The notes under the pieces were generated by a model. That model was given only the letters and a program-made list of their open reading frames with translations. It was not told the DNA's origin and did no database searches. From Fibrobacter sp. UBA4309 (GTDB lineage: Bacteria; Fibrobacterota; Fibrobacteria; Fibrobacterales; Fibrobacteraceae): DNA of 64,000 bases. The position numbers and the translations under genes are program-made. Where the stretch lies: the NCBI RefSeq assembly GCF_002395745.1, contig NZ_DGUN01000046.1, forward strand, positions 1-64,000. The letters run 5' to 3'. Positions within the stretch are counted from its first letter, which is position 1. Each line of letters opens with the position of its first letter. Shown piece by piece: positions 9,337 through 17,597 of this stretch.

Positions 9337-9342
9337 AATATA
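9337..9342 (-). promoter_or_regulatory. -10-like TATATT box, 8 nt before moxR
   Basis: TATATT on the minus strand, with 8 nt between it and ATG 9328. This predicts a very short or absent leader. No clear -35 element is visible. Confidence 0.4.
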
Positions 9343-9392
9343 TTCCTAACCGCGCAAAAGTCCAGTTAATATTCACTCCCGCGCCTATTTTC

Positions 9393-9398
9393 TATATT
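9393..9398 (+). promoter_or_regulatory. -10-like TATATT box, 6 nt before mnmA
   Basis: CTATATT is followed by exactly 6 nt and ATG 9405, with no Shine-Dalgarno sequence in between. Transcription would start at or beside the A of the start codon, giving a leaderless mRNA. Confidence 0.5.
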
Positions 9399-9404
9399 TT
9401 TGGT

Positions 9405-10505
9405 ATGAAAATAGAGAACAAGACGGTTGCGGTAGGCCTTTCGGGAGGCGTCGACTCCTCCCTTGCCGCATGGACGCTCAAGCAGCAGGGCTACAACGTC
9501 GTGGGCATCACCATGTCCACGTGGGACAACTCCATCCCCAACATGCCGAAAATCGAAGGCAAGTCCGGATGCTTCGGTCCCAACGAAGACGAAAGCATCG
9601 CCGAGGCGCAAGAAATCGCCAAGCGCATGGGCATCCCCCACTACACCGTCCCCGTCTCCGGCGAATACAGCCGCCAGGTGCTCGACTACTTCCGCAGCGA
9701 ATACCGGGCCGGGCGCACTCCCAACCCCTGCGTCCGCTGCAACCAGACCATCAAATTCGGGGCGCTCCTGCACACCGCCCGCCAGATGGGCATCGGCTTC
9801 GACTACTTTGCCACCGGCCACTACGCCAGGCTCGACTTCCAGAGTTCCGACAAGCCGTTCCTGTACCGCGCCACCGACAATTCCAAGGACCAGTCGTATT
9901 TCCTTTCGCGCCTCAGCATGGACCAGCTTTCCACCGTCATCTTCCCACTCGGCGGGATGATCAAGGAAGACGTCAAGAATCTCGCCCGCGAACTCGGCTG
10001 GAACGATTACGCCGACAAAAAAGAAAGCCAGGACTTTCTGGAATGCGGCGACTACTCCGTACTCTTCGACGAAAGCGACAACGTCCCCGGCGATTTCGTG
10101 GACATAAACGGCAAGGTTCTCGGCAAGCACAAGGGAATCATCCACTACACCATCGGGCAAAGGAAGGGGCTCAATATCGGCGGGCAGCCGGAACCGCTGT
10201 TCGTCGTGAGTATCGACGCCGCCAAGAACCGCGTGGTTCTCGGACCGCGCAGCGTATTGCAGTGCAACGAAGTCCACGCCATCAAGCTGAACCTGATGGT
10301 CGACCGCGACTCCCCCATCTTAAAGAAGACGCTTTCTGCACAGATTAGGCTCGGCCACAAGGGTGCAAGCGCGCACATCACCGCCATCGGCAACGAAGAC
10401 ATCTCGGTCGCCTTCGACGAACCGCAGTTCGCCTCTACGCCGGGACAGATTCTCGTCGTTTACGACGGCGACGGCGTCGTCGCCTCGGGCGTCATCGACA
10501 AATAA
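9405..10505 (+). CDS. mnmA: tRNA-specific 2-thiouridylase MnmA
   Basis: MnmA activates U34 of Lys, Glu and Gln tRNAs with ATP and inserts sulfur passed along a persulfide relay. The PP-loop is VGLSGGVDSSLAAW (residues 9-22). RTPNPCVRCNQTIKFG carries the catalytic cysteine of the family (the Cys of RCN) plus an extra Cys. IGQRKGLNIG and the C-terminal beta domain (about 270-366) are also present. The second catalytic cysteine usually lies in an STGICF-type motif; here the region reads KKESQDFLECGDY, with the Cys two positions later. Length (366) is normal. It converges on nadE with 9 nt between stop codons. Confidence 0.93.
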   Translation: MKIENKTVAVGLSGGVDSSLAAWTLKQQGYNVVGITMSTWDNSIPNMPKIEGKSGCFGPNEDESIAEAQEIAKRMGIPHYTVPVSGEYSRQVLDYFRSEYRAGRTPNPCVRCNQTIKFGALLHTARQMGIGFDYFATGHYARLDFQSSDKPFLYRATDNSKDQSYFLSRLSMDQLSTVIFPLGGMIKEDVKNLARELGWNDYADKKESQDFLECGDYSVLFDESDNVPGDFVDINGKVLGKHKGIIHYTIGQRKGLNIGGQPEPLFVVSIDAAKNRVVLGPRSVLQCNEVHAIKLNLMVDRDSPILKKTLSAQIRLGHKGASAHITAIGNEDISVAFDEPQFASTPGQILVVYDGDGVVASGVIDK

Positions 10506-10514
10506 TTTTTGCCT

Positions 10515-12059
10515 TTAGCCTTGGCATTCGGTGTATTCGCCACCGAATGCAGAACCGCTCACCGAAAGGATGGGCGGGAACTGGACGCGTTTGGCAAGGG
10601 CCAAGCCGCGGAAACGCTTATGCCAGGCGCGCATGTCTTCGAGCGCATCGGCCTTCGTCTTGAACAGCTTCTTGAAATACTTCTCGTCGGCACCGATGAC
10701 CTTGCAGAGATTCCCTTTCTCCAGTAGCTGTTCCGTTTCGTCCAGACCGTGATTTTCATCTACCCAGTAGGCAAAAAGCCTGTCGTGGTACGGATACTTG
10801 ATCGGGTCGCCCTTGCCTTCGTCCACGTTCATGGCATCACTCAGTTCCGCACTGGCAGGGACATCGATGGACGCCACCGGAATAATTTCTTTTTTGCGGT
10901 TGATATAGCGGGCCAGTTCGTACACCTGCGTTTTCCACAGGTCACCCAGGGCACACATCACGCCGCAACTGTCACCGTAAAGCGTGCAGTAACCGGTGGT
11001 CGCCTCGCTCTTGTTGCCGTTGCAGGTGATTCCCGCGCCGAGCACGGAGGCGATAGAAAGCAGTACCGACGAAGATCGCGTACGTGCCTGCAGGTTCTCG
11101 TAGGCAAGCCCTTCTATCTTGATTTTCTTGTCGCTGCGCACAAAGGAGCACTTGGCGAGGCTGCCGCAAACGGCATCGAGCATGTCGGAAATCGGGGCGA
11201 CCATGTAAGGCGTCTTCAGGTTCGCCGCCAAGTCACGGGCAGCATTCTTCGTCGTATCGGAATTGAACCTGGTCGGCATGTTCACGAGATAGACATTCTT
11301 CGCGCCGATAGCCTCGGAATAGAGCACGGCGGAAACGGCACTATCGATACCGCCACTCGCCCCGATGACCATGCGTTCGATATGGAACTTCTTCAGGTTC
11401 TCGCGGATCATGTACACGAGCGCATCGTGCAGTACCGCGATCGGCTCGGCGGGTTTCACGGACTTTTCGCCCGAAACGAACTTGACGCGGCCATTGGCAA
11501 TATCCAGCAGCGCTTCGCATTCACGGAACTGCGGCATGCGGTAGGCAACCTTGCCCGCCTTGTCGTAAACGCGGCAACCGCCATCGAGCGCATAGATGTT
11601 CTTGCCGGAATTTTCCGTACCGACCGCGCCCATATAGACAACCGGTTTCTTGTTTTCTTTCACGAAGCCTGTGCAAAATTCGGCAACATCCTCTTCCTTG
11701 TCCAGGACGTATTCCTGGAAATCGGAAACGACTTCGAAATCGTTTTCCCAGCCGTCCATGTTACCGTTGACATAGTGGTTGTACATGCAGTCATCGTACA
11801 TGATACTGGAACCGACCAGGATTTCAATGCCCTTGGAGAGCTTTTCCAAGGCATACTCCGCATCGCGGCACTTCATCTGGAATCCGACTTCATCCTGTTT
11901 CGAACCAAGTTTGCTGTAATCTCCCGAAATGGCGTTTTCCGGGAATAGCACCGCCTTGGCGCCCGCCTTTTTCGCACGAGCCACGGCGGCCTTGATTTTC
12001 TTGAGATTCTCGTCCGGCTTTCCCGGGATTACTTCCATCTGGACTAAATAGACTTTCAT
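10515..12059 (-). CDS. nadE: NAD+ synthetase with shortened glutaminase-like N-domain
   Basis: The C-terminal part (about 205-514) is a normal NAD synthetase: PP-loop VIGASGGIDSAVSAV (231-245), and GNKSEATTGYCTLYGDSCG for deamido-NAD and ATP binding. The N-terminal 190 residues resemble a nitrilase-fold glutaminase: VLFPENAISGDY holds the usual catalytic Glu41, and AYRMPQFRE follows later. The central part that normally supplies the catalytic Lys (YRKQHLPNY-type motif) and Cys (ICED-type motif) is missing; YNHYVNGN (93-100) leads almost directly to VVYMGAVG (140-147). Total length is 514 against about 540-680 in glutamine-dependent enzymes. I infer that it uses free ammonia. A TATATTTG box lies about 30 nt upstream. 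Confidence 0.9.
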   Translation of the reverse strand: MKVYLVQMEVIPGKPDENLKKIKAAVARAKKAGAKAVLFPENAISGDYSKLGSKQDEVGFQMKCRDAEYALEKLSKGIEILVGSSIMYDDCMYNHYVNGNMDGWENDFEVVSDFQEYVLDKEEDVAEFCTGFVKENKKPVVYMGAVGTENSGKNIYALDGGCRVYDKAGKVAYRMPQFRECEALLDIANGRVKFVSGEKSVKPAEPIAVLHDALVYMIRENLKKFHIERMVIGASGGIDSAVSAVLYSEAIGAKNVYLVNMPTRFNSDTTKNAARDLAANLKTPYMVAPISDMLDAVCGSLAKCSFVRSDKKIKIEGLAYENLQARTRSSSVLLSIASVLGAGITCNGNKSEATTGYCTLYGDSCGVMCALGDLWKTQVYELARYINRKKEIIPVASIDVPASAELSDAMNVDEGKGDPIKYPYHDRLFAYWVDENHGLDETEQLLEKGNLCKVIGADEKYFKKLFKTKADALEDMRAWHKRFRGLALAKRVQFPPILSVSGSAFGGEYTECQG

Positions 12060-12087
12060 ATACGACCTTCTTTAGGACCTTCCCTGC

Positions 12088-12095
12088 CAAATATA
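12088..12095 (-). promoter_or_regulatory. TATATTTG promoter-like box before nadE
   Basis: The octamer TATATTTG lies 28 nt before ATG 12059. It resembles the TAnnTTTG -7 element described for Bacteroidetes promoters. A CTTG 21 nt further upstream could be the -33 element. Confidence 0.4.
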
Positions 12096-12149
12096 AAAAC
12101 GCCACCTGCACAACGGCAAGCGGCGCATATAGTCCATTGTCGTTACGGG

Positions 12150-13370
12150 CTATTCGTAAACGGCAGCGCTCCATTCGGACGGCAACTCGTTACCCTTATT
12201 TTCTCCATCGGTAGAGAAAGACGGCCAGTGAGAATAGGTGAATCCCTTTGCCGCATCGAAATCGGTCACCTGGCCGATAATCTGCGGCTTGCAGGCGGTA
12301 TTGGAGCATTCCCTGTTCTGGAGCACCAGGTAATCGCCAAAGACGCTCCAATCGCCATTGAGGATTTCGGTACGGCCTTCATTGGCACGGATGGCATAGG
12401 TTCCGTCATCCTTCAGGTTCATCGTCCAGTTGAGATCGCCTTCGGAGGCATCCCATTCGGAGGCAATTTTGTCGCTATCGATTCCGGTGTACTTGAATTC
12501 CGATTCGCTACATTCGGACTTGGTTCCAGAAACCGACGTCATCGCATAGGAATTGGACAGGTCCGCCGTCGTGAGCATTGCCGTCGCCGTATCTGAATTC
12601 AGAGTCAGGGCCATGAACTTGCCGCGCAAGATGTCGTAGCGGCCGGCATTCCAGTGGGTCGTATCGGATTCCTTGATCTGGAACTTGACAAAGGAGCCGT
12701 CGAAGAACGAGAAGGCTTCCGTCAGGTTGTTACCCTTGCAGGAGAGGCGCTTGCCCTTCAGGGCCGTTCCGTCCGAAATCATGTTGGTATTGACCTTGAC
12801 CTTTGTCGTCTGGACTTCGAGGGTATCGCCCTGGAATACGCAGAGCAGCGTAGAGTCTTCTTCGACAGTCTTGACAACAAAAGACATCTTGGCCTTCTCG
12901 GTCACGAGTTCCTTCATGGACTTGACCGTACCTTCGGAACCGACGGTCGCATACGATGCGTTCGACGAGTTGAATTCGATGGTTCCCTTCTTAAAGTCGG
13001 AATAGACGACGACCCATGCGGAGTCATAATCCGGACCGGGGAGGAAGAACGCAAACAAGCCATTCTTGGAGCCGGCGGAGAACGTGATTTCCGTGCCGAA
13101 CAGGTCCTTGATGGTCATGTTCTTCTGCAAGTCTTCCAGGGTCGCTTCGCGGACGCCATCCTTCTTTTCGTCAGACGAAGAAGATTCCGGTTCTTCTGCA
13201 GAAGAAGAACTGGTGGTTTTGTCATCCGAAGAATCCGGATTGTCGTTATCCGCAGAAGATTCGATGGAGTCCTTGTCCACATTGTTCGGAGAAGAGCTGC
13301 TATCGTCGCCACAAGCAAACAGGGAAAGCGAGGCAGCTACGGTAAAAGCCAAAAGGAAAGAATGTTTCAT
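12150..13370 (-). CDS. Large lipoprotein of unknown function with acidic Ser linker
   Basis: ATG 13370 follows AGAGGA closely. The signal ends at LFAC (Cys20). A Ser/Asp/Glu-rich linker (about 21-72) separates the anchor from about 330 residues that alternate short beta strands and turns. Cysteine pairs such as LSCKGN and CSNTACKP may form disulfides. The segment DGTYAIRANEGRTEILNGDW resembles small beta-barrel META-like modules, and GDWSVFGDYLVLQN echoes GSWKISGGMLELK in the lipoprotein at 4728. No function is assigned. It has its own candidate promoter at 13393-13422. Confidence 0.75.
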   Translation of the reverse strand: MKHSFLLAFTVAASLSLFACGDDSSSSPNNVDKDSIESSADNDNPDSSDDKTTSSSSAEEPESSSSDEKKDGVREATLEDLQKNMTIKDLFGTEITFSAGSKNGLFAFFLPGPDYDSAWVVVYSDFKKGTIEFNSSNASYATVGSEGTVKSMKELVTEKAKMSFVVKTVEEDSTLLCVFQGDTLEVQTTKVKVNTNMISDGTALKGKRLSCKGNNLTEAFSFFDGSFVKFQIKESDTTHWNAGRYDILRGKFMALTLNSDTATAMLTTADLSNSYAMTSVSGTKSECSESEFKYTGIDSDKIASEWDASEGDLNWTMNLKDDGTYAIRANEGRTEILNGDWSVFGDYLVLQNRECSNTACKPQIIGQVTDFDAAKGFTYSHWPSFSTDGENKGNELPSEWSAAVYE

Positions 13371-13392
13371 ATATATCCTCTTTTTTCCCCAT

Positions 13393-13422
13393 AATATACT
13401 CCAATTACAGGGAAAAAATCAA
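13393..13422 (-). promoter_or_regulatory. Candidate promoter of the lipoprotein at 12150-13370
   Basis: On the minus strand TTGATT (13422-13417) and TATATT (13398-13393) are 18 nt apart, and the AGAGGA ribosome site follows. It gives a leader of about 15-20 nt. Confidence 0.5.
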
Positions 13423-13463
13423 TCTGTAGCAGAGATATTCAAGGAAATGCGTCAAAAATCACG

Positions 13464-14330
13464 CTAAAGTGCCTCTTTTGGGGCATATTCCAAATCCCGG
13501 ACAGCATCCTCTATACCGGGAACCGCATCGTAGAGGAATCCGGCAAGAGCCTGCTCCGCCGACACGCGATTACCGCCTATCCAGTTTTTCAATACGGCAA
13601 GACGCCTGGAAATCCACCATGGGAGAGGAACCATCCAGTGTTTTTTCCCCGCATTCTTCAAGATGCGTTCCGCCATCTGCGCCATACTCAGGATTTCAGG
13701 ACCGGCAAGCGCGTATGTCTTGCCCAGGGCTTCCGGAGAGAGGCCGGCCACGGCAATCCCCTTGACCAGGTCTACGCTCCTCACCGGGCGTTTTTTCGAC
13801 ATACCGCCGCCCGGCAAGAAATAAACCGGGAAACGCGTCACGTAACGTTCGAACATCTTGTATTCAATGCCGCCGCCATCGCCTATCACAAGAGTCGGGC
13901 GAACGATAGTCCAGTCCAGTCCCGAATCCTTGACACAAGATTCCCCGGCAAGCTTGCTCGCCCCGTACGGAGTCAGCACGGGATACGTCACCGAGATGCT
14001 CGAAACATACAGAAGCCTGCGGACTCCGGCATCCTGGCAGGCCGAAACCACGTTCCGCGTGCCGCCCGCATTGATGCGTTCGAATTCCCCGCGCCTGGTA
14101 GAAAGAAGGATGGCCGCCAGGTGAAAGACGACATCGACACCATCGAAAGCCGGGCGAATGGACGCGTAATCCGCCACGTCGCCATACAAGACTTCCACCT
14201 CCGGCGGAAGCGTCTTTGCCAGGGGATCGCCCGGAAGGGTCAGGACCCTCGCTTGCACGCCTCTTTCCTGAAGCTCCCTGCACAGCGCCCTCCCTACGAC
14301 GCCGGCTCCGCCTGTAATCAAGGCTTTCAT
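13464..14330 (-). CDS. NAD(P)-dependent epimerase/dehydratase (extended SDR)
   Basis: The 288-residue protein opens with the Rossmann motif MKALITGGAGVVGRAL (GxxGxxG), has DVVFHLAA after strand 4, and the catalytic pair in YGASK with an upstream Ser in YVSSISV. This is the extended short-chain dehydrogenase fold that acts on nucleotide sugars, sterols or quinone-linked substrates; the substrate cannot be read from the sequence. The start codon ATG 14330 overlaps the dnaA stop by one nucleotide, so it is translated in tandem with the dnaA-like gene, although no functional link is known. Confidence 0.85.
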   Translation of the reverse strand: MKALITGGAGVVGRALCRELQERGVQARVLTLPGDPLAKTLPPEVEVLYGDVADYASIRPAFDGVDVVFHLAAILLSTRRGEFERINAGGTRNVVSACQDAGVRRLLYVSSISVTYPVLTPYGASKLAGESCVKDSGLDWTIVRPTLVIGDGGGIEYKMFERYVTRFPVYFLPGGGMSKKRPVRSVDLVKGIAVAGLSPEALGKTYALAGPEILSMAQMAERILKNAGKKHWMVPLPWWISRRLAVLKNWIGGNRVSAEQALAGFLYDAVPGIEDAVRDLEYAPKEAL

Positions 14331-15787
14331 CAGGTTTCCAGCATGTAGCGGATGTCCTGTACCCGACGGGCAACAGATTCATCCTTCCCCATCAACGCGA
14401 CCAGGGACTGTATGGCGGCAATCACCGTAGCGTAATCGCGGTTGAACGCCTTGCCCACTTCTTGCAACGACTCGGTCGTGAGTTCGCGGCAGAGGAACAT
14501 GGCAATCTTGCGCGGGAGCGAAGCCCCCTTGTCCTGGCGGCGGGAAGAAAGCACGACCGTATCGACCTTGAACGAAGCGGCAACCGTTTCGCTGATGTTC
14601 TTGAGCGTCAGGACAGCGCCATCGTTTTTCGGAGATACCAGCAACTGCTTTATGCAGCTCAGGCTGAGTTCCACGCCATTCATGGTATGCATGGCGCGCA
14701 GCCAGTTCAGCGTCCCTTCGATAAGGCGCACGTTCGCACGCGGCGGAATAGAAAGGAACCTGCAGATTTCTTCGCGGTCGTCTGAATTAAACGGAATGTT
14801 CTTGGACTTCTCGCGGATAAGGCCCATGCGAGTATTCAAATCGGGTTCCGTCAGGCCGACAGCCACGCAATTTTCCAGATGCGAAAGCAAGTTCGCGGAA
14901 AGCTGCGGAATCTTCGCGTCCCTGGCAGGCGATTCGCCGTCTTGCAGTTTCTTGAATGCAGACGGATGGCGGTCGCAGCTCAACACGACCTGCTTGCCCT
15001 GGCTCCGCAAAATCTTGATGAGCATGGCCAATTTCTCTTGGCACTTCACGCCCTTTTCCAAAAGCTGGATGTCGTCCACCAGGAGGACATCGCAATCCGC
15101 ATAGTTCTCCTTGAACTTCTCCTTGAGTTCCTGGTACAGAGCCCTCTTGCCGGCATAGGAAGCCTCCGCCATGGCAACGGAATCGCGCAAGAAATCGTAA
15201 GCGGCGCGGTAGACAATCTTGATGCCGGGCCTTGTCGCCTGCAGCTTCGCGGCGATAGCCTGCAGCAGGTGGGTCTTCCCCAATCCGGAAGCCCCGTAGA
15301 CCAGCAGCGGGTTCATGCCCATGTCGCCCGGAGTCTCCACGACGGTTTCGCAGGCACGGAGTGCGGTAGAATTGCATTCGCCCTCGACGAACGTCTCGAA
15401 CGTATAGTTTGCATACAAACTAAGTTTCTTGCGTTTCGGGGCAACGACATTCTTTTTTACCGGGGGCATCACGCGCGCCACGCGCGGAGTAAACTTCATT
15501 TCGGGAACTGGATTCGAGGGTGCCAGCAGGCGAATCCTGTAATCCTTGAATTCGGGGCCGAGCACTTCGCCGAAAGCCCTGCGGAGCAAATCGCCGTAAT
15601 GACTGTTGAGCCAGGTCTCGCGGAAAGTATCGGGTACAGTAAGATTGACAATGCCGTCAGAAAAACCTTCGTAGCCTACTGCGTCGAATATAGCCATGCC
15701 AAAATCATTACATTCCGCACGGACGCACTTCAGCACCATCTGCCAAGGCGACGCAACTACATCTAATAAAGAAACAATGTTTTCCAC
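14330..15787 (-). CDS. dnaA: DnaA-like replication initiator with non-canonical key residues
   Basis: The 485-residue protein has the full DnaA layout: domain I (1-90), basic linker, AAA+ domain III (about 125-370) and helix-turn-helix domain IV (about 395-485). Walker A is GASGLGKTH (165-173), Walker B LLVDDI (235-240), and sensor II NVRLIEG (352-358). Two key sites depart from the family. The arginine-finger motif SRF is SHL here (302-304), in an ungapped register with the following EPDLNTR. The DNA-recognition signature, usually GRDHTTV, is NRDYATV (449-455). The start is GTG 15787 with no clear ribosome site. Unlike many genomes, no dnaN or rpmH neighbours it, so this may be a second DnaA homologue rather than the main initiator. 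Confidence 0.85.
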   Translation of the reverse strand: MENIVSLLDVVASPWQMVLKCVRAECNDFGMAIFDAVGYEGFSDGIVNLTVPDTFRETWLNSHYGDLLRRAFGEVLGPEFKDYRIRLLAPSNPVPEMKFTPRVARVMPPVKKNVVAPKRKKLSLYANYTFETFVEGECNSTALRACETVVETPGDMGMNPLLVYGASGLGKTHLLQAIAAKLQATRPGIKIVYRAAYDFLRDSVAMAEASYAGKRALYQELKEKFKENYADCDVLLVDDIQLLEKGVKCQEKLAMLIKILRSQGKQVVLSCDRHPSAFKKLQDGESPARDAKIPQLSANLLSHLENCVAVGLTEPDLNTRMGLIREKSKNIPFNSDDREEICRFLSIPPRANVRLIEGTLNWLRAMHTMNGVELSLSCIKQLLVSPKNDGAVLTLKNISETVAASFKVDTVVLSSRRQDKGASLPRKIAMFLCRELTTESLQEVGKAFNRDYATVIAAIQSLVALMGKDESVARRVQDIRYMLET

Positions 15788-16169
15788 TATAAACTCAAAA
15801 AAACAGGTAAGATCTAAAATCGTTTGGAGCTAAAAAAGTAAGTAAAGGGAGGCGACGAAAAATCGGGACGGGGAATTTTTTTTTCAAATGTTCAAAATCA
15901 GGTCAAAAAGGCCAATTTGTCGGAAATACTTTTATTTTCCCAAATCTTTCCTTGAAATGCACATATTTAACCACGTAAGAATCCAACCCATCCCCCTAGA
16001 GATTTCACATTATATCAACAGGAAAATTTTCAACTATCCCTTGACAAGAACATTAGTGCACAAAAATACACTATGCAAAAAAGAAAAAACCGCTTTTTTA
16101 TCAAAAAAAACGGCATTTCTCGGAGAAAAAAAAGCGTAAGTTATTGATAGTAATACAGATGGAGTAAGT
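15788..16169. other. 382-nt AT-rich intergenic region upstream of dnaA-like gene
   Basis: The region is strongly AT-rich with long A and T runs. I found no TTATCCACA-type DnaA box, so it does not look like an origin. A TTGACA at about 16040 lacks a well-spaced -10. An 83-codon plus-strand frame (15888-16139) is AT-driven, Lys-rich and not convincing. A possible terminator lies at 16084-16114. Confidence 0.5.
16084..16114 (-). terminator. Possible terminator downstream of the GT-C-like gene
   Basis: On the minus strand CCG plus a T run pairs with an A run plus GCGG (one bulge), followed by six T. The stem is AT-rich, so it is weak. It lies 56 nt past the stop at 16170. Confidence 0.35.
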
Positions 16170-17597
16170 TTATCTTAAGTTTTTTCTATCAAGAACAACA
16201 AAACCGCTATCCACATAAACGGCCCCCCATTTTCCGGACCGGAGCATCGCCGAAATGACGCCATCCCAGCGTGCATAGTAGCGCAGCGGGAATATGGCGC
16301 GATCCACTCCCAGGGAATCCACGTCGTGCATGTACGTTTCCGGTTTTTCGGGGTACTCCAGATAACGTCCGAAGAATTCCGCCGACTTCAAGATGAAGCG
16401 CCCGTCCATATAGGTGGAATCCCCGGGATTCTCAAAGGCGAGATAGCCCCCGGCGCGGTCATCGTTGAAAAGCCTTCCTTCATGGGGATTGGATTTCATC
16501 CACTGCGCAGCCGCTACCGGAACGCGCAACGAAGAGACCATCGTGCGGTCATACGGCAAAAGGCTTCTGCACCATACGCCCAGTACCGCAAAGAGCAGAA
16601 CAACCGGCAGGTACATTCCAAGACGACGGGCGTGGCAAGGCATATTCAAGGGACGTTCCAAATTCAGGACAAAATAACACATCGCAGGCAAAAAAAGTAC
16701 GATATTGCGTTCTGCCGCAAGGGCTAGAACCGCCGTAATGCACAGCCATGCCGTTGTCGGTTCGGTTCGTCGCGGAGACTTGGCAATTCCACGCACGGCA
16801 AGCGCCAGCGAAACAACCGCAAAGAGGATGGCCAGGATATCGGCAAGGACATTCTCCCCTTCCATCAAGAGAGTCAGGGGGCTACGGTTTTCCGCAATAC
16901 CGCCGGCAAAGACGACCGCCGATTCTGTCAGCCCCATAAGGCGGTCAAGAAGCCCGAACGGATAAAGGAACAGTTCCAGTCCATCTCGATGCAAGAACGG
17001 CATCGCCAAGAACAGAAGGACCAGGAGCGCCAAGCCCTTGCCGCCATGGTTCTTGCGCACGAACTCCCCCGCGGCGAACACCGCCACAAGAACAGGCCCC
17101 AAAATGTAGAGTCCCTGAAACCGGCACCATAGCCACTGCAAGCAAAGCAGTAGCAGGACTATCGGAATCTTGCGGAAGCCTTCCCTATCGAAAATGCGCG
17201 GGACCAGATTCCAGTAGATTCCGAGGAACAGCATCGAAAAGACGACCGGACGGAGTTCAAAATGGAACCGGAAGCAGAAAAGAGCTGCCGCGAGCACCGC
17301 CACGGGAACAAGGCCGAACGTCTTTCGCCTCAGCGGCAGCAGGAACAACAGAAAAACGGTTCCCCACAGCAGCGCCTTGAAAGCAACAAGAAGCGGAGCC
17401 CCGCCAAGAGTGTAGACGAACGATACAACCTGCTGGAAAAACTCATGCACGTTGACGATGTTTCCTCTGACTGGAGTCCAGGTCACAACCCACTCCCGCG
17501 CACACGCCAAATGCCACCATATATCCGTATCCGTCAGCGGGAAAACGGAAAAAAGCATCACGGCCAAGGGAAGTATCATCAAGCGCAACGCGTTCAT
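16170..17597 (-). CDS. Polytopic GT-C-like membrane protein
   Basis: The 475-residue protein has about ten to twelve transmembrane helices. The first external loop reads LTDTDIWWHLACAREWV, the acidic pair plus WWHL pattern seen in many GT-C-fold lipid-linked-sugar glycosyltransferase-like proteins. After the last helix an outside domain (about 375-475) has RLFNDDRAGGYLAF and YMDGRFILKSAEFF, also typical of this group. It would sit in the inner membrane with its active face outward. It starts immediately after the stop of the first TIGR02171 paralog, so it is the last gene of that cluster. Donor and acceptor are unknown. Confidence 0.7.
   Translation of the reverse strand: MNALRLMILPLAVMLFSVFPLTDTDIWWHLACAREWVVTWTPVRGNIVNVHEFFQQVVSFVYTLGGAPLLVAFKALLWGTVFLLFLLPLRRKTFGLVPVAVLAAALFCFRFHFELRPVVFSMLFLGIYWNLVPRIFDREGFRKIPIVLLLLCLQWLWCRFQGLYILGPVLVAVFAAGEFVRKNHGGKGLALLVLLFLAMPFLHRDGLELFLYPFGLLDRLMGLTESAVVFAGGIAENRSPLTLLMEGENVLADILAILFAVVSLALAVRGIAKSPRRTEPTTAWLCITAVLALAAERNIVLFLPAMCYFVLNLERPLNMPCHARRLGMYLPVVLLFAVLGVWCRSLLPYDRTMVSSLRVPVAAAQWMKSNPHEGRLFNDDRAGGYLAFENPGDSTYMDGRFILKSAEFFGRYLEYPEKPETYMHDVDSLGVDRAIFPLRYYARWDGVISAMLRSGKWGAVYVDSGFVVLDRKNLR

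Noticed and set aside
15888..16139. 83-codon plus-strand frame upstream of the dnaA-like gene
   Set aside because: It lies in an AT-rich gap, is Lys/Phe/Ile-rich from base composition, has no ribosome site and no recognisable motif.
15788..16169. Replication origin next to dnaA
   Set aside because: No TTATCCACA-type box or DUE-like 13-mer series is present; the only perfect boxes are at 63635 and 63696.
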